From Marinospirillum celere (lineage in GTDB: Bacteria; Pseudomonadota; Gammaproteobacteria; Pseudomonadales; Halomonadaceae): a DNA stretch of 64,000 bases. Position numbers and translations under genes: made by a program. Each line of letters begins with the position of its first letter. Position 1 is the first letter of the stretch. Below, in pieces: positions 52,175 through 61,412 of the stretch. The notes under the pieces were generated by a model. That model did not search any database and had not been told where the DNA came from. It was given only the letters and a program-made list of their open reading frames with translations. Where the stretch lies: the NCBI RefSeq assembly GCF_900112235.1, contig NZ_FOLH01000002.1, forward strand, positions 1 through 64,000, read 5' to 3'.

Positions 52175-52903
52175 CTAAAGTTGGACTTCGACCAAGCCTC
52201 TATCCACTATTCTAGCACGTAGGGTTCGACCTGACTGCAGGTTACGCACACGAATTTGATCACCAATGCGTCCTGCTTCCAAGGCTTCACCTGTCATTCT
52301 GATTCTTAGTGTTTCACTCCTGGCCTGAATAATCACTTGGTCGCCTCGGTTGACCGCTTGGGTGACATTAATCTGGCGACTGGTTACCGGATCACCAGCA
52401 CGTATTCGGTTGCGTACCTGCATGCCGACAACTTCCTGTATGCTGGAAAAGTAATCACCACGAATGCGTGAGGTGTCCATTTTTCTGACTTCCAGCATCT
52501 GAGTGCTTAAGCGAGCACCCCGATCCAGAGTGCTTCGGGCCACCACAACCGGTTCCAATACTTGCACTTCTGCGGTGATGAAGATGAACCAGTTTTCTTC
52601 CTGGCAGGTAACCCGCAGGTTGACCCGGCCCCGGAGATCACTATTGCCATGAACAGCAAAAAGCAGCGGACTGGAGCAGCGATCCAGGCGTAAGCGCGGG
52701 TCCAGGGGGCGGAATTCAACCCGGTAATCCTGGTGCTCTTGCATCTGCCCAGACACCCAGCTTCTGGCTTCGTCCAATAAGGCTTCGAGATCTTGATGGC
52801 TTTGAGCGTTAAGGCTGCTGGCAAAAAATTGCAGAATAAGGCCAAGAGTACAGACCAGTAAGGTGTTAAGGCTTCGAATCTTGAGCCCCTGCTTTCGTAA
52901 CAT
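52175..52903 (-). CDS. flgA: FlgA, flagellar P-ring assembly chaperone
   Basis: A 242-aa periplasmic protein with a signal peptide (LLVCTLGLILQFFASSLNAQ, cleavage near residue 33), a central beta domain and a C-terminal SAF/FlgA domain (VVARSTLDRGARL; RAGDPVTSRQINVTQ; VRNLQSGRTLRARI). It helps FlgI assemble into the P ring. It is upstream of flgM on the same strand and divergent from cheV, the common flgMN-flgA-cheV arrangement. Confidence 0.95.
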   Translation of the reverse strand: MLRKQGLKIRSLNTLLVCTLGLILQFFASSLNAQSHQDLEALLDEARSWVSGQMQEHQDYRVEFRPLDPRLRLDRCSSPLLFAVHGNSDLRGRVNLRVTCQEENWFIFITAEVQVLEPVVVARSTLDRGARLSTQMLEVRKMDTSRIRGDYFSSIQEVVGMQVRNRIRAGDPVTSRQINVTQAVNRGDQVIIQARSETLRIRMTGEALEAGRIGDQIRVRNLQSGRTLRARIVDRGLVEVQL

Positions 52904-53005
52904 AACAAATTAACCCATGAAGCGACTTAGAAATATGTAGAGTTGCGGTTTATACTCATGACCAACTAGCTTTTTTAATCACCTTACAGTCAAAGAAGAA
53001 AGCCT

Positions 53006-53944
53006 ATGTCGACTTCCGCAGGCAAATTGGCCGAGCGTACCAAGGTTGCCGGTGGCAACCGTATGGAATTGCTTCTGTTCCGACTCAACGGCAAGCAGTT
53101 ATATGGGATTAATGTTTTTAAGGTCAAGGAAATTATACCCTGCCCTAAACTCACCAATCTTCCCCATCATACACCTCATGTCAGAGGTGTGGCTCATGTT
53201 CGTGATGGTACGGTTTCCATTGTTGATTTGGGCATGGCTATCCGTCAGCCCGCGATGCAAAATCCTGAGTCCCATTTTGTGATTATCACTGAATACAATC
53301 GCCGTACTCAGGGCTTTTTGGTCAGGGAAGTGGACCGAATTGTTAACATCAACTGGGAAGAAGTGCATCCACCTCCCCGGGGTAGTGGTAAAAACAGTTT
53401 TCTAACTGCAGTTACCCAAATGGACAATCAGCTGATTGAAATTGTTGATGTGGAAAAAATCATTGCCAGTGTTGATCCTTTTGCACAAGGGGTTTCGGCT
53501 GAGATTTTGACGGACGAGGTCAAGCAGGCTGCTGCCAATTACCATATCTTGCTGGTTGATGATTCCAGTGTTGCTCGTCATCAGGTAGAACGTAACCTGA
53601 AGGAAACCGGCATAGGTTTCACCAGTTTAACCAATGGTAAGGAAGCGTTGGATTATCTCAATGCCATGGCTGATGAAGGCAAAAGGGTTCAGGACGAGTT
53701 GCTGATGATCATTTCGGACATTGAAATGCCGGAAATGGATGGTTATACCCTGACCCGTCGTATTAAAGAAGATCCACGCTTTGCGAACCTTCCGGTCTTG
53801 CTCCATTCGTCATTGAGCGGTATTTTCAATGAAGCCATGGTGAAGAAAGTAGGTGCTAACTTTTTCCTGGCAAAATATGATGCTGATGAGCTGGCCAGAG
53901 TGGTCATTGGGCAAATTCAAGCCGTAGCTGGTGAAAAAGTGTGA
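53006..53944 (+). CDS. cheV: Chemotaxis coupling-receiver protein CheV
   Basis: A 312-aa protein with a CheW domain (about residues 15-160, LLFRLNGKQLYGINVFKVKE) fused to a response-regulator receiver (about residues 180-310). The acidic pair VDDSS and the phospho-acceptor Asp in ISDIEMPEMDGY are present. It couples receptors to CheA with adaptation by phosphorylation. It is followed by cheR. Confidence 0.96.
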   Translation: MSTSAGKLAERTKVAGGNRMELLLFRLNGKQLYGINVFKVKEIIPCPKLTNLPHHTPHVRGVAHVRDGTVSIVDLGMAIRQPAMQNPESHFVIITEYNRRTQGFLVREVDRIVNINWEEVHPPPRGSGKNSFLTAVTQMDNQLIEIVDVEKIIASVDPFAQGVSAEILTDEVKQAAANYHILLVDDSSVARHQVERNLKETGIGFTSLTNGKEALDYLNAMADEGKRVQDELLMIISDIEMPEMDGYTLTRRIKEDPRFANLPVLLHSSLSGIFNEAMVKKVGANFFLAKYDADELARVVIGQIQAVAGEKV

Positions 53945-54014
53945 TCCAGGTCGTAGCTTTCATGCACTTGAGTTACTATTATGCTTAGTCATTAGCTGGA
54001 AAGGGTGGTGAGGG

Positions 54015-54854
54015 ATGTCGATCAGTAAAACCTTGAGTCCGCAGGAATTTGAAGCCTTCCGCAACTTTTTGCAGGAGGCCTGCGGTATTTTGCTGGGCGA
54101 TAATAAGCAATACCTGGTTACCAGCCGCCTGAGTAAGATCATGGTTCAGCAAAAGCTGGGTAGCTTGACGGATTTGATGAAGGAAATGCAGCGCAATCCG
54201 CGCTCTGGCCTTAAAGAAGCCGTTGTTGATGCTATGACGACTAACGAAACCCTTTGGTTTCGTGATGTTCACCCTTTCAACATTCTTGAAAACAAAGTTC
54301 TTCCTGAAATTGCGCCCAAGCTGAAATCTGAGCCTTTGAAGATTTGGTCGGCGGCTGCTTCAACCGGTCAGGAGCCCTATTCTATTTCGATGGTCATCGA
54401 AGAGTTTAAGCGCAAGAATCCGGGCGCTTTTCGGATGGGTGAAAAAATTCTGGGTACGGATATTTCTGCTTCAGCGTTAAGTGCAGCGCGGTCAGGCACC
54501 TATGAAATGCTAGCGATAGGCCGAGGACTTTCAAAAGACCACCTGACCAAGCACTTCACCCAGACCGGTGAGGGGCGCTGGAAAGTGAACCCGAATATCC
54601 AAAAACGTGTGGAATACCGCATGATGAACCTGCTGCATAGCTACACCATGCTGGGTAAGTTTGATGTGGTTTTTTGCCGTAACGTGCTGATTTATTTCTC
54701 GGCCGATCTCAAAAAAGACATCCTTAAGCGTATGCATGCCAACCTAAAGCCGGGCGGCTACCTGTTCTTGGGGGCTTCAGAGGCTCTTTCTAACATGCCT
54801 GACCTCTATGAAATGGTGCAGTGTCGCCCTGGTATCATTTACCGAGCTAAATAG
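54015..54854 (+). CDS. cheR: Chemoreceptor methyltransferase CheR
   Basis: A 279-aa protein with an N-terminal helical CheR-N domain and a C-terminal SAM-binding domain (IWSAAASTGQEPYSISMV, DVVFCRNVLIYF). It methylates glutamates on chemoreceptors during adaptation. There is no CheB-like or TPR extension. It lies 70 nt after cheV, the flgA/cheV/cheR layout of polar-flagellate gammaproteobacteria. Confidence 0.97.
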   Translation: MSISKTLSPQEFEAFRNFLQEACGILLGDNKQYLVTSRLSKIMVQQKLGSLTDLMKEMQRNPRSGLKEAVVDAMTTNETLWFRDVHPFNILENKVLPEIAPKLKSEPLKIWSAAASTGQEPYSISMVIEEFKRKNPGAFRMGEKILGTDISASALSAARSGTYEMLAIGRGLSKDHLTKHFTQTGEGRWKVNPNIQKRVEYRMMNLLHSYTMLGKFDVVFCRNVLIYFSADLKKDILKRMHANLKPGGYLFLGASEALSNMPDLYEMVQCRPGIIYRAK

Positions 54855-54861
54855 GTGAGTT

Positions 54862-55122
54862 ATGGAGACTGAGAATGTTCACAACTATTATGAAACGGCT
54901 TTGAATGGTCTTTTGACGCGGGATGAACGCCTGGAAGGTAAAAACCAGGATTTCATTGAGGACGTCATCTGTCTGACGCTGAATCAGCTACCTGCTTTCT
55001 ATGTGCGCTTTGATGTAGACACCACCTTTTATATGTCGGAAGCAGAAATGCTGCAGATAGAAGAGAAATTGAAAAAAGCTTTGGATACGGCGATTGCCAA
55101 GGTGGAAGCCAATCCTGATTGA
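54862..55122 (+). CDS. ComFB-family small protein
   Basis: An 86-aa protein starting METENVHNYYETALNGLL, with CLTLNQLPAFYVRFDVD in the middle, which matches the late competence ComFB family. Cyanobacterial members bind cyclic dinucleotides. In proteobacteria the role is unclear, but its position 7 nt after cheR suggests a motility or signalling function. A terminator follows. Confidence 0.8.
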   Translation: METENVHNYYETALNGLLTRDERLEGKNQDFIEDVICLTLNQLPAFYVRFDVDTTFYMSEAEMLQIEEKLKKALDTAIAKVEANPD

Positions 55123-55145
55123 CGTCTGTTCTAACGCTCCAAATC

Positions 55146-55171
55146 AAGCACCCCCGAGGGGTGCTTTTTTT
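55146..55171 (+). terminator. Terminator after the ComFB-family gene
   Basis: GCACCCC (55148-55154), loop CGA, GGGGTGC (55158-55164), then a T run. Confidence 0.92.
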
Positions 55172-55187
55172 ATGTCTGAAGGTTGGG

Positions 55188-55234
55188 GTGGATATCCGCC
55201 GACTTATTGGGAGTTTTGTGCGGAAATCCGCACA
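55188..55234. promoter_or_regulatory. Paired palindromic activator sites upstream of TAXI-TRAP
   Basis: TGTGCGGAAATCCGCACA at 55217-55234 is a palindrome with 8-bp perfect arms. A related site, GTGGATATCCGC, lies at 55188-55199. Their centres are 32 bp apart, about three helical turns, and lie roughly 85 and 117 bp upstream of the start expected for the sigma-54 promoter. This suits an enhancer-binding protein. The regulator is not in the window. Confidence 0.6.
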
Positions 55235-55283
55235 TTAAACTATTGATTGCAGTTAAATGGTGGTTGTTGACGGCATAAGTTAG

Positions 55284-55300
55284 TTGGCACAGGCTTTGCT
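55284..55300 (+). promoter_or_regulatory. Sigma-54 (RpoN) promoter of the TAXI-TRAP operon
   Basis: TTGGCAC at 55284-55290, five bases, then TTGCT at 55296-55300: the -24 GG and -12 GC are 10 nt apart, as the consensus requires. It lies 80 nt before the binding-protein gene, downstream of two palindromic sites. Confidence 0.72.
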
Positions 55301-55380
55301 AGATACAGTTTGCTCAGTAGTAGCAATCGACGATGAATAACAATTAATCGAAGAAAAAAATAACTAGGAGAAACTTCTCT

Positions 55381-56367
55381 ATGCGCTTTTTATCCAAGAA
55401 AGCTTTGATTTCTGGCTGTGTTGCTGCAGCAATTACCGTAACTGCAGGTGTGGCTTTTGCTGACCGTAGTGACTGGCCGCGTAGCATCACTGTAGGCACT
55501 GCGAGTCAGGGCGGCACCTACTACATCTATGGTTCTGGTTGGGCCAATATGGTGGGTGATGCTCTGGGTATTTCTGCTGGTGCCGAAGTTACCGGTGGCC
55601 CAGTACAGAACGCAACTCTGGTTGAAATGGGTGAGCATGATTTTGGTATGGTCACCACAGGTCCTCTGGTTCAGGCTTTGGCAGGTAACAGTGAGCTGGC
55701 TCCTGGCATGAGCCACGATAATGTACGTGCGGTTTTCCCCATGTACCAAACAACTCTGCAAATTATTACTCTGGCCAGTTCTGGTATTGAGTCCGTCGCT
55801 GACTTGGATGGCAAAACTGTCGGTGTAGGGCCCTCCGGCGGTACTGCAGATATGTATCACCCACAGTTGTTTGAAAAGCTGGGCTTGAATGTGCGTACTC
55901 GTAATGGTGGTGCTTCCGACCAAGCGGGTCAGCTGCAGGATGGTTTGATTGATGCCTTTGCTTTTGCTGCTGGTATTCCCATTTCAGCCTTTAGTCAGTT
56001 GGAAGCTCAAGCTGATGTCAACATCTTCTCTTACTCACAAGATGATATTGAGCAGATCGTTGCTGAATTTCCTGAGTTGAGTGCTGGGGTGATTCCTGCT
56101 TCTGTTTACTCTTCTTTGGATAATGATGTTTCTGCACTTTCTCTTTGGAACTTTGCAATTACTCACAAGGATATGGCTGAGTCCTTGGTCTATGGCGTAA
56201 CTAAAACAGTGATGGAAAACAATGAGCGTATGCGCCAAATTCATGGTGCTGCACGCGAAACCCTGCCTGAAAATGCCCAGTACAACACGATTGTTCCCTG
56301 GCATGCGGGTGCTGTTCGCTGGTTCGAAGAAAACGGCATTGAAATTCCTGCCGATATGAAAGACTGA
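55381..56367 (+). CDS. TAXI-family TRAP transporter solute-binding protein
   Basis: A 328-aa periplasmic protein with a signal peptide (cleavage after AGVAFA, about residue 27). It carries the TAXI-family start ITVGTASQGGTYYIYGSGWA and DLDGKTVGVGPSGGT. It delivers a small organic acid or amino acid to the downstream fused permease; the ligand is unknown. Sigma-54 control would suggest a carbon or nitrogen source. A hairpin separates it from the permease, probably giving excess binding protein. Confidence 0.95.
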   Translation: MRFLSKKALISGCVAAAITVTAGVAFADRSDWPRSITVGTASQGGTYYIYGSGWANMVGDALGISAGAEVTGGPVQNATLVEMGEHDFGMVTTGPLVQALAGNSELAPGMSHDNVRAVFPMYQTTLQIITLASSGIESVADLDGKTVGVGPSGGTADMYHPQLFEKLGLNVRTRNGGASDQAGQLQDGLIDAFAFAAGIPISAFSQLEAQADVNIFSYSQDDIEQIVAEFPELSAGVIPASVYSSLDNDVSALSLWNFAITHKDMAESLVYGVTKTVMENNERMRQIHGAARETLPENAQYNTIVPWHAGAVRWFEENGIEIPADMKD

Positions 56368-56390
56368 TTTAAGTTTGTCAGTAAGTTGGT

Positions 56391-56414
56391 AACGTCGACC
56401 TGAGGGTCGGCGTT
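56391..56414 (+). promoter_or_regulatory. Intercistronic hairpin between binding protein and permease
   Basis: AACGTCGACC (56391-56400) pairs with GGTCGGCGTT (56405-56414), a 10-bp stem with one G-U or mismatch and loop TGAG, lacking a T run. It probably protects the upstream message or slows transcription, giving more binding protein than permease. Confidence 0.65.
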
Positions 56415-56444
56415 ATTTCATGTTTACCAACGTGAATTACAATC

Positions 56445-58649
56445 ATGACCAATAAAACCCCTGCAACTGCTGAAGCAGAAGCTGCTGAAAAAATCGGGGC
56501 TGAAGGTGTTTCCGATATCCCTTTGGGGCATAACGAGCGTGACCTGACCGGTATGGTCGGTAAGGTTATCTTCTTCGTTTGTGTGTTTTACACCCTGCTA
56601 CACCTTTATGCACTGAATATTTCCCCCATTGAAACCTGGGCTTTCCGGATTATCCACGTCGCTGGTGGTCTGACGGTAGGCTTTGCCCTGATTGCTGCCT
56701 TTACTTTGGATCGCAACAAGGACCCAGTTCCGATGACCCCCCTGCAATGGCTTGCACTAGTGCCTGCAGCGGGCTTTATTGTTTATGCGGCTGCCGGAAT
56801 TACTTTTGCCTGGATTGCGCGGGAGTACATGGGCTTAAGAATGCCGCCAGATTTGCCTTTTGGCGACGGTGTGGCCTTGCTGCCGACTCTGGCCTGGGCT
56901 TTGTTTTTGGGTACAACTCTAGCAATCGTTAGCAGTTGGATTTGGAAGGACAATAATCGTCATATTCATTGGGCCGATTGGTTGTTAATGGCTGCTGCCC
57001 TAATTGTTGCCGGTTATCTGTTGTTTGTGTTGAACCGTTGGCGCTTGGCCGCAGGCACACCCATGGTTGGGCAAACGGAGTTCTTGGTTGCTCTGTCCGG
57101 CGTTATGCTGATTATGGAACTGACGCGCCGTGTAGCTGGTTTGGCACTAATTATTATCACTGCGGTGTTCCTGGCTTATGCCTTTGCTGGCCCTTATCTG
57201 CCAGGGATACTTGAGCACCGTGGCTATTCACTGCAGCGTTTCTTCACCTATATCTACACGGATAACGGGATTTTGGGTCCCACTACAGCGGTGTCCTCGA
57301 CCTATATAATCCTGTTTATCACCTTTGCTGCCTTCTTGCAGGCATCCAGAGTGGGTGATTACTTTGTTAACTTTGCCTTTGCTGCGGCAGGACGAGCTCG
57401 TGGCGGCCCTGCCAAGGTCTCGGTTTTTGCTTCCGGCTTAATGGGTATGATCAACGGTACTTCTGCGGGCAATGTCGTGGCTACCGGTAGCTTGACCATT
57501 CCACTGATGAAAAAAGTGGGCTATCACCCCCGTAGTGCGGGTGGTATTGAAGCGGCTGCTTCCACCGGTGGCCAGATAGTGCCACCGATTATGGGTGCAG
57601 GTGCTTTCATCATGGCAGAAATTACCGGTATTCCCTATACCGAAATTGCCATGGCAGCGCTGATTCCTGCGGCTCTCTACTTCCTTTCCATCTACCTGAT
57701 GGTGGATCTGGAAGCGCGACGTGAAGGTATGTCTGGCTTGGCTAAAGATCAGTTGCCCAAGTTCAGTAAGATGGTTAAGCAGGTCTATTTATTCTTCCCG
57801 ATCATCATTCTGATTGCCACCCTGTTCATGGGTTACTCAGTCATTCGTGCTGGTACTCTTGCGATGGTCAGTGCGGCTGTGGTGTCCTGGTTTACGCCTT
57901 ATAAAATGGGGCCCAGACAGTTACTTGAAGCCCTGTCTTTGGGTGCACGCATGGCGATTCCTTTGATCGCGGTCTGTGCCTGTGCTGGTATTATTGTTGG
58001 TGTGATCAGCCTGACAGGTGTGGGCGCACGCTTTGCATCCATGTTGCTGAACATTGCTGATGCAAGCCATCTGCTGGCGCTCTTTTTTGCCATGTGTATC
58101 AGTATCCTGCTGGGTATGGGAATGCCAACCACGGCGGCCTATGCGGTAGCGGCTTCGGTGGTAGCTCCTGGTTTGCAGCAGATAGGTATTCCGCCCTTGG
58201 TTGCTCACTTCTTTGTGTTCTACTATGCGGTGCTTTCAGCGATTACGCCCCCGGTTGCACTGGCAGGTTATGCGGCTGCAGCAATCGCGGGAACGGACCC
58301 ACTGAAAACAGCCATGACTTCCTTTAAGTTTGGTCTGGCAGCCTTCATCGTGCCCTTTATGTTCTTCTATAGTCCGGCACTGTTGATGGATGGTACCTGG
58401 GACCAAATCCTGCGCGTTGCCTTTACGGCAGGTATAGGTATTTACCTGCTGGCAGCGGCTGTTCAAGGTTGGTTCCTAAATGATCGTGCCAATCTGGTCC
58501 AGCGTGTACTGCTGCTGGTTGCTGCTCTGGCAATGATTGCTGGGGGCTGGATGACCGACCTGGCTGGTGTGGGTATCGGTGGTCTGGTTCTGGTTTGGCA
58601 GTTGGCTACAGCACGTAGTCTTGCTGCCAAAGCTCCTCAGGAAAGCTAA
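56445..58649 (+). CDS. Fused TRAP transporter permease (DctQ-DctM)
   Basis: A 734-aa integral membrane protein of the fused TRAP permease type used with TAXI binding proteins. The first ~200 residues are the small-subunit-like helices. The rest is the DctM-like channel, with characteristic segments such as GMINGTSAGNVVATGS, AAASTGGQIVPPIMGAGAF and LGMGMPTTAAYAVAAS. It drives uptake with a sodium or proton gradient. It lies 77 nt after the binding-protein gene. Confidence 0.95.
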   Translation: MTNKTPATAEAEAAEKIGAEGVSDIPLGHNERDLTGMVGKVIFFVCVFYTLLHLYALNISPIETWAFRIIHVAGGLTVGFALIAAFTLDRNKDPVPMTPLQWLALVPAAGFIVYAAAGITFAWIAREYMGLRMPPDLPFGDGVALLPTLAWALFLGTTLAIVSSWIWKDNNRHIHWADWLLMAAALIVAGYLLFVLNRWRLAAGTPMVGQTEFLVALSGVMLIMELTRRVAGLALIIITAVFLAYAFAGPYLPGILEHRGYSLQRFFTYIYTDNGILGPTTAVSSTYIILFITFAAFLQASRVGDYFVNFAFAAAGRARGGPAKVSVFASGLMGMINGTSAGNVVATGSLTIPLMKKVGYHPRSAGGIEAAASTGGQIVPPIMGAGAFIMAEITGIPYTEIAMAALIPAALYFLSIYLMVDLEARREGMSGLAKDQLPKFSKMVKQVYLFFPIIILIATLFMGYSVIRAGTLAMVSAAVVSWFTPYKMGPRQLLEALSLGARMAIPLIAVCACAGIIVGVISLTGVGARFASMLLNIADASHLLALFFAMCISILLGMGMPTTAAYAVAASVVAPGLQQIGIPPLVAHFFVFYYAVLSAITPPVALAGYAAAAIAGTDPLKTAMTSFKFGLAAFIVPFMFFYSPALLMDGTWDQILRVAFTAGIGIYLLAAAVQGWFLNDRANLVQRVLLLVAALAMIAGGWMTDLAGVGIGGLVLVWQLATARSLAAKAPQES

Positions 58650-58677
58650 ACCACTAACAAGCGGTTACTGCAAAAAG

Positions 58678-58713
58678 AAACCCCGCCCTGCTGATGCAAG
58701 GTGGGGTTTTTTA
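58678..58713 (+). terminator. Terminator after the TRAP permease
   Basis: AAACCCCGCC (58678-58687) pairs with GGTGGGGTTT (58700-58709), with one G-U pair, then TTTT. Confidence 0.88.
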
Positions 58714-58736
58714 ATTCAGGTGTGCAGGTCAGTTGT

Positions 58737-59741
58737 TTAGGGTTCAGGTTCTGCCTCTAGAGGGTAGCCCTGAAACTGCCAGAAGTGACGTGCACCAGGA
58801 TGCAGAGGAGTCAGTAAGCCTGTTAGCCCTTTTTCCAGTTGGGTTGCCTGGGCAGCTGGGGTCAAATTCTTCAGAACTTCAGTGCCACCTTTCAAGTAAA
58901 GGAGATTAAGTGTTTCCAGAACCAGCTCTTGGTCTACATGGACGCCAGCAACCAAAATCGCCATATCTTGAAAGCTGGGTACAGGCTGATCTATTCCTGG
59001 ATAGGAGCCTGCAGGCAGTAGTGTCTCTGTGTAATAGGGGTGGTCGCTGAAAAAGCGCTGCTGATCATCTTGTGGGTAGGTTTGCAGTAGGCGCACGGGC
59101 AGATTCTTAGCCAGGTCGGTCACTGCAGGTGTGGGCAGGCCGGCAAGGATAAAAAGGGCATCGACCTCACCTTTTAGAAGTGCTTCAGCACCATGGGAGT
59201 AACCCAGGTAGCGGGGCCTTAGCTCTTGCCAAAGCCCGAGGCTTTGAAAGTAACGCTCTGCAAAGGCTGCTGAACCTGAGCCTATGCCGCCTATGGCCAG
59301 GCGCTTGCCTTTTAGGTCTTCCAGCTGGTGGATGTCCGAGTCTCTGGGCACGATAAGCTGGGCAGGCGCTGGGTAGAGGCTGCTGAGGGCCTGGATATTG
59401 CGGTAGATACGGGTGTCATTGGTCAGACGCCCCTGGCTGCCCAGATAGAGGTCGGTTGCGTAAACTATTCCGAATTCAGCATCACGGCCATTGATTCTGC
59501 GAAGGTTCTCAATGGAGCCTGCGGAAATAAAGGGAAGAACTTCTAGGCGGGGATTACTGTCACTCAGGAAGCTGGATATGCCACGGGCAAAGTGTTCGAA
59601 GGTTCCTCCATCCGGTCCCGAAGAAAAGGCCAGACGCTCGGTGCCGGCCAGGGTGGGGGGAGAAACCAGGGGAAGATACAGTAGGCCCGCTACCAGTAGG
59701 TGGCGATGTCCTTTGAATCCTTGATAAGCCCTGGTTTGCAT
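58737..59741 (-). CDS. Second TAXI-family TRAP solute-binding protein
   Basis: A 334-aa exported protein (signal LLVAGLLYLPLVSPPTLA, cleavage near residue 32). It resembles TAXI proteins (LAFSSGPDGGTFEHFARGIS, DLKGKRLAIGGIGSGSA) but clearly diverges from the one at 55381. It has no permease of its own and converges on the TRAP permease gene. It could feed the same permease with another ligand, act as a sensor, or pair with a distant permease. It follows uspA by 17 nt. Confidence 0.88.
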   Translation of the reverse strand: MQTRAYQGFKGHRHLLVAGLLYLPLVSPPTLAGTERLAFSSGPDGGTFEHFARGISSFLSDSNPRLEVLPFISAGSIENLRRINGRDAEFGIVYATDLYLGSQGRLTNDTRIYRNIQALSSLYPAPAQLIVPRDSDIHQLEDLKGKRLAIGGIGSGSAAFAERYFQSLGLWQELRPRYLGYSHGAEALLKGEVDALFILAGLPTPAVTDLAKNLPVRLLQTYPQDDQQRFFSDHPYYTETLLPAGSYPGIDQPVPSFQDMAILVAGVHVDQELVLETLNLLYLKGGTEVLKNLTPAAQATQLEKGLTGLLTPLHPGARHFWQFQGYPLEAEPEP

Positions 59742-59758
59742 GGTCTGTCCTAACGCCT

Positions 59759-60202
59759 TTAGTCTCTTACTGTTAATACTGGAACCTTGGAGTTACGCAC
59801 AACTCGCTCAGCGGTTGAACCGACCAGCACCTTTTCAATGCCTGTGCGTCCATGAGTTCCCAGTATAATCAGGTCAGCTTTAATTTTATCAGCTTCTGCA
59901 AGGATGTCTTCATAGCCGGTGCCAACCTCGACTTCGGTAGTGACTGGAAAGCTGGCCTTGGCAAAATGGCGATCATGAAAAGCCTGCATGTCTTCTTGTG
60001 CATGACGGGTAATTTCAGTGATAAAGGTGTCTATCACATCGGCAGGTATGAAGCGACGACGCTTATCGGCCAGCTCAGTGATGACATGATACAAATGCAG
60101 GCGTGCTCCGGTCAGTTGGGCCAGACTCAAGGCTTGATCAACTGCACTGGATGCACCTTCAGAAAAGTCTGTTGCAAAGAGGAGAGTTTTGTATTCAGCC
60201 AT
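59759..60202 (-). CDS. Universal stress protein (UspA family)
   Basis: A 147-aa protein with the ATP-binding Usp motif GTHGRTGIEKVLVGSTAERV (G-x2-G-x9-GS). The N-terminal TLLFATDFSEGASSAVDQAL is typical. It lies 17 nt upstream of the second TAXI gene. TRAP loci sometimes carry a UspA-like regulator, such as TeaD beside TeaABC in Halomonas, so a transporter-linked role is plausible. Confidence 0.92.
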   Translation of the reverse strand: MAEYKTLLFATDFSEGASSAVDQALSLAQLTGARLHLYHVITELADKRRRFIPADVIDTFITEITRHAQEDMQAFHDRHFAKASFPVTTEVEVGTGYEDILAEADKIKADLIILGTHGRTGIEKVLVGSTAERVVRNSKVPVLTVRD

Positions 60203-60345
60203 GATGTTTCCTTATAAGTTTTTAGGTGACGCAGGTAAGTACCCGCTAAAGGTATTAGCAATACTTGTGCCACAGTTTCGACTGGTAATGCGATAGCAAA
60301 ACCTCTATCTTTAGCGCCCTTTAATCCTAGTGATTGGACTGAGTT

Positions 60346-61407
60346 ATGTCATCTGCAGCTTGCCCAAGGGGGCAGTTACTTCTTCGTCATTTACCAGACT
60401 GGCTGGATCAACCGCTGACTTTGATCGCAGCAGCAGCTGATTTTCAGTTGCAACCCTTGGTGACTCCTGGTTTTTTTAACCAAAAAACAAGAGTTTGGAC
60501 GAGTGATTGGCGCTTGGCTAGCACGGCTCAACGGCTGGATCTGGAAAGCTATTTTATTAGCCAGCAGGCCCCGACAGAGGTGGACGGGCGCTTGGTTTTA
60601 CTCTGGCCCAAAGCCAAGGGCGAAGGCTACTGGTGGCTACAACAATTGGCAGACCTAGCCATCCAGCAATTTTACCTGTTGGGTGAAAATCAAGGCGGTG
60701 TAAAGGCAGCGGCTAAACTCTTGGCAGAGGCTGGTTTGCAGGTCAGTAAACTCGACTCAGCCCGGCGTTGTTCTCTCTATATCGTGCAAGCTACCCAGCC
60801 GCTTGGCGAGCTGCTTCCCCTTCAGCCTGCAACCACCTGGCTGGAAGGTCCGGCTGGACTGCAGCTATTTAATCAACCCGGTGTGTTCAGTCAAAACAAA
60901 GTCGATGAAGGCTCAGCCCTGTTACTGGAAACGCTTGAGCGTGAAGTGAGCCAGTTGCCGTCCACGGGCAAGCTGCTGGACCTGGGTTGCGGTACGGGGT
61001 TGTTGGGTGCCTGGTTTTTAAGTCAACGGCCCGCTTGGCAGCTGCTGGCAACGGATGTCAATGGCTTTGCTCTCTTGGCGACACGCAAAACGCTGGAGGC
61101 GAATGGCTTGCAAGGCCAGTGCCTGGCTGCCGATGTCTATACCGGCCTAGATGATGCCTGCGCTCCCGCCAGTCTAGACTTGATCCTTAGTAACCCACCT
61201 TTTCATACCGGACGCGGAACTGATTATGGCCCCGCTGAGCGCTTGATAAAGCAGGCCCCAGCTTGGTTGAAACCGGGGGGAGAGCTAAGAATCGTTGCCA
61301 ACCGCTTTTTACCCTATCCCGATTTACTGGATGCCGCTTTTGGCAGCTTTACCCGCTTGGCTGAAACAGGCAAATTTACTGTTTATCAGGCCAGAAAAAC
61401 CAGGTAA
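60346..61407 (+). CDS. rsmC: 16S rRNA (guanine-1207-N2) methyltransferase
   Basis: A 353-aa protein with two tandem methyltransferase-like domains. The C-terminal one is active, with SAM motif LLDLGCGTGLLGAWF near residue 205 and catalytic NPPFHTG near residue 284; the N-terminal one lacks these motifs, as in E. coli RsmC. It modifies G1207 of 16S rRNA. It is 5 nt upstream of cmoA. Confidence 0.92.
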   Translation: MSSAACPRGQLLLRHLPDWLDQPLTLIAAAADFQLQPLVTPGFFNQKTRVWTSDWRLASTAQRLDLESYFISQQAPTEVDGRLVLLWPKAKGEGYWWLQQLADLAIQQFYLLGENQGGVKAAAKLLAEAGLQVSKLDSARRCSLYIVQATQPLGELLPLQPATTWLEGPAGLQLFNQPGVFSQNKVDEGSALLLETLEREVSQLPSTGKLLDLGCGTGLLGAWFLSQRPAWQLLATDVNGFALLATRKTLEANGLQGQCLAADVYTGLDDACAPASLDLILSNPPFHTGRGTDYGPAERLIKQAPAWLKPGGELRIVANRFLPYPDLLDAAFGSFTRLAETGKFTVYQARKTR

Positions 61408-61412
61408 TACTG

